Source: Saprospiraceae bacterium (lineage in GTDB: Bacteria > Bacteroidota > Bacteroidia > Chitinophagales > Saprospiraceae). Taken from it: 64,000 nucleotides of DNA. This document shows positions 62,047-64,000 of the stretch, in pieces. Both the position numbers and the translations under genes were made by a program. The stretch is from assembly GCA_041392805.1 (NCBI GenBank), contig JAWKLJ010000002.1:883001-947000 (forward strand), read 5' to 3'. Numbering within the stretch: the first letter of the stretch is position 1; every line of letters starts with the position of its first letter. The notes beneath the pieces were generated by a model. The model made no database searches. It was not told where the DNA came from and worked only from the letters and a program-made list of their open reading frames with translations.

Positions 62047-64000
62047 ATGAAAAACCTATCTATTGCCATGCTATGCGCATCCTTTCTTTTGATATGCAGT
62101 GGGAGTAATGCCCAGGCATTTAAATTCCCTTTTTACAATCCAGATCTTAGTATCGAAAGTAGGGTAGACGATCTGATCAAGCGAATGACCTTAGAAGAAA
62201 AGGTAGGACAATTGAGGTATGATGCCCCGGGGGTAGAGAGACTGGGTGTGCCAGCCTATAATTGGTGGAATGAATGTTTGCATGGTGTCGCCAGAAATGG
62301 TCGGGCCACGATTTTTCCGCAAGCCATTGGCATGGCTGCAACCTTTGATACCGAGTTGATGCATCGGGTAGGGGCGGCCATTTCCAATGAAGCCAGAGCA
62401 AAGTACAATGCTGCCGTAGCGCGAGGATCAAGAGAGCGATACCAGGGCCTTACCTTTTGGACACCCAATGTCAATGTCTTTAGAGACCCCCGTTGGGGAA
62501 GAGGTCAGGAGACTTATGGGGAGGATCCCTTTCTGATTTCCCGCATAGGCGTATCCTTTGTAAAAGGCTTACAGGGGACCATCCCACCTATATGAAATCA
62601 GCTGGGATGGCCAAACACTTCGCCGTTCACAATGGCCCGGAGGCGCTGCGCCACGAATTTGATGCCGTAGTGAGCCAAAAGGATCTCTGGGAGACCTACT
62701 TGCCCGCCTTCGAAGCGTTGGTGAAAGAAGCTAAGGTGGAAGGCGTCATGGGGGCATACAATCGAACCAATGGCGACCCTTGCTGTGCGCATCCTTATTT
62801 AATGCAGGAGGTATTGCGCAAGCAGTGGCAATTTAAAGGCTATTTTGTATCAGATTGTTGGGCCATTGTCGATTTTTACCAAGGCCATAAAATTGTAAAA
62901 ACAGCGGAGGAAGCCGCAGCTATGGCCCTGGAAGCTGGCTGCAACCTCAATTGTGGCAGTACTTACCCTCAATTGGTAAAGTCCATCGAACAGGGCCTGA
63001 CGACGGAAGCCGAAGTGGACCGAAACCTGAAAGAATTGTTGCCCACCCGCTTCAAACTGGGACTATTTGATCCTCCTGGTAAGGTGCCTTTTGATACCAT
63101 TTCTGCCAGCGCCATCCGCAGTAAGGAAAACGTCGCCCTTAGTCATGAAGCTGCGGTAAAATCGATTGTACTGTTGAAAAACAAGGACCACATTTTGCCT
63201 TTAGATAAAAATGTAAATAGCCTCTTCGTTACTGGACCAACGGCGGCACATATCCAGGCATTGTTAGCCAACTATTATGGTGTAAGTGAGGATATGAAGA
63301 CGATTTTGGAAGGTATAGTTGGCAAGGTAGCGCCGCACACAGCCGTCAGGTATAGCCAGGGTGCTTTGCTGGATGAACCCAATCGAAACCCCATCGACTG
63401 GTTTTCTGGAGAGGCGGCCGATTGCGAGGTGACGATTGCTTGCTTAGGTATTTCTCAGCTCATTGAGGGCGAAGAGGGCGAATCTATTGCTTCGCGCCAC
63501 AAAGGCGATCGGGAAGACATTGGTTTGCCACAAAACCAGATTGATTTCCTCAAGAAAATTCGGAGTAAATCAAAAAAATTAATCGTAGTGATTACAGGCG
63601 GTAGCGCTGTCGCTTGTCCTGAAGTATATGACATGGCGGATGCCCTGCTGTTTGCCTGGTATCCGGGGGAGCAAGGCGGCGCAGCGGTTGGCGACATTAT
63701 TTTTGGCGATGCCGTTCCCTCTGGCCGATTGCCGGTGACTTTTCCGATGTCAGTTGATGATCTCCCGCCTTATGACGACTATGCTATGGCTAACCGAACT
63801 TACCGCTATATGGAAAAAGAGCCCCTCTTTCCCTTTGGTTTTGGTTTGAGTTATACTGATTTTGCTTACAGTGACCTTGCATTAAACAAAAAGAACTTTA
63901 AAAAAGGAGAATCAGTGTCCCTGGAAGTGACCTTGACCAATAAGGGGAAACGCAAAGCAGATGAAGTGGTTCAACTTTACCTTTCCGACCTGGAAGCGAG
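62047..64000 (+). pseudogene. glycoside hydrolase family 3 beta-xylosidase/beta-glucosidase, frameshifted, 3' partial
   Basis: From ATG 62047 a signal peptide precedes VDDLIKRMTLEEKVGQLRYD and YNWWNECLHGVARNG, the GH3 start typical of beta-xylosidases. The frame closes at 62595, but the reading frame one base back continues smoothly from GDHPTYMKSAGMAKHFAVHN to the window end, with nucleophile motif GYFVSDCWAI and FGFGLSYTDF near the C-terminal part. The break is in a G run (62574-62577), consistent with one lost G. The gene therefore may be a recent pseudogene or an assembly error. It would complete xylan cleavage. Confidence 0.88.

Noticed and set aside
62571..62595. Programmed -1 frameshifting in the GH3 gene
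   Set aside because: There is no X-XXY-YYZ slippery heptamer or downstream stimulatory structure evident; a lost G is simpler.

Overview
The window comes from a Bacteroidota genome, most likely the Saprospiria (Haliscomenobacter/Lewinella-like). The evidence is a type IX secretion (T9SS) C-terminal sorting domain followed by a PorP/SprF gene, a DUF3276/PUR-like gene, TonB-type 'outer membrane beta-barrel' receptors, DUF5009 and head-GIN proteins, GTG/ATG starts with weak Shine-Dalgarno sequences, and TTTG...TAnnTTTG promoters. The genus is inferred from gene content only. No rRNA or tRNA gene was seen.

Layout. 1-3.1 kb: end of a large T9SS-secreted adhesin plus PorP/SprF. 3.3-10 kb: secreted small proteins, a serine hydrolase, an AraC regulator, a DUF5009 acyltransferase, a head-GIN protein and a Cys-rich exported protein. 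10.3-20.5 kb: core genes (recG, rbfA, queG, a single-domain response regulator, an SGNH esterase, an AI-2E family transporter, a shortened methylmalonyl-CoA mutase small subunit, a cysteine desulfurase, an IscA-like protein and a glycosyltransferase). 20.5-24.8 kb: a TonB-type receptor diverging from a metal ABC permease fused to a DtxR/MntR-like repressor, with a perfect palindromic operator candidate between them. 24.8-31.7 kb: a repeat-rich accessory island with a 166-bp tandem array, a SufU-like scaffold, a MobA-like fusion, a YhcG nuclease fragment, an orphan cas2 with CRISPR-like repeats, a broken IS110 with a bridge-RNA-like upstream region, and a 204-bp palindromic tandem array. 31.7-34 kb: a GNAT / hypothetical / ACP-like operon and a PUR-like gene. 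34-49.4 kb: a VWA membrane protein, tandem secreted paralogues, an HtrA protease, an outer-membrane protein, a 39-codon peptide gene next to a TPR sensor kinase, an oxidoreductase, two lipoproteins and a sugar-phosphate transferase. 49.6-64 kb: an MFS transporter, then a glucuronoxylan-degradation cluster (GH10 xylanase, sugar isomerase, bicupin, LytS/LytR pair, TonB-type receptor, GH67 alpha-glucuronidase, mannonate dehydratase, GH3 enzyme with a frameshift and cut by the window end).

How genes work together. The adhesin and PorP/SprF form a T9SS substrate/anchor pair. The cysteine desulfurase, IscA-like and SufU-like genes are Fe-S cluster genes split by unrelated genes. The last 13 kb can take glucuronoxylan through xylo-oligosaccharides and methylglucuronic acid to central metabolism, with a two-component system beside the receptor as the likely regulator.

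The most unusual layer is non-coding. At least five dispersed or tandem repeat families recur between genes and in places run into them. One family is a compact hairpin whose stem changes sequence while staying paired in four copies; one of those copies interrupts the IS110 transposase. Another family appears to supply the stop codon of the shortened mutase gene.
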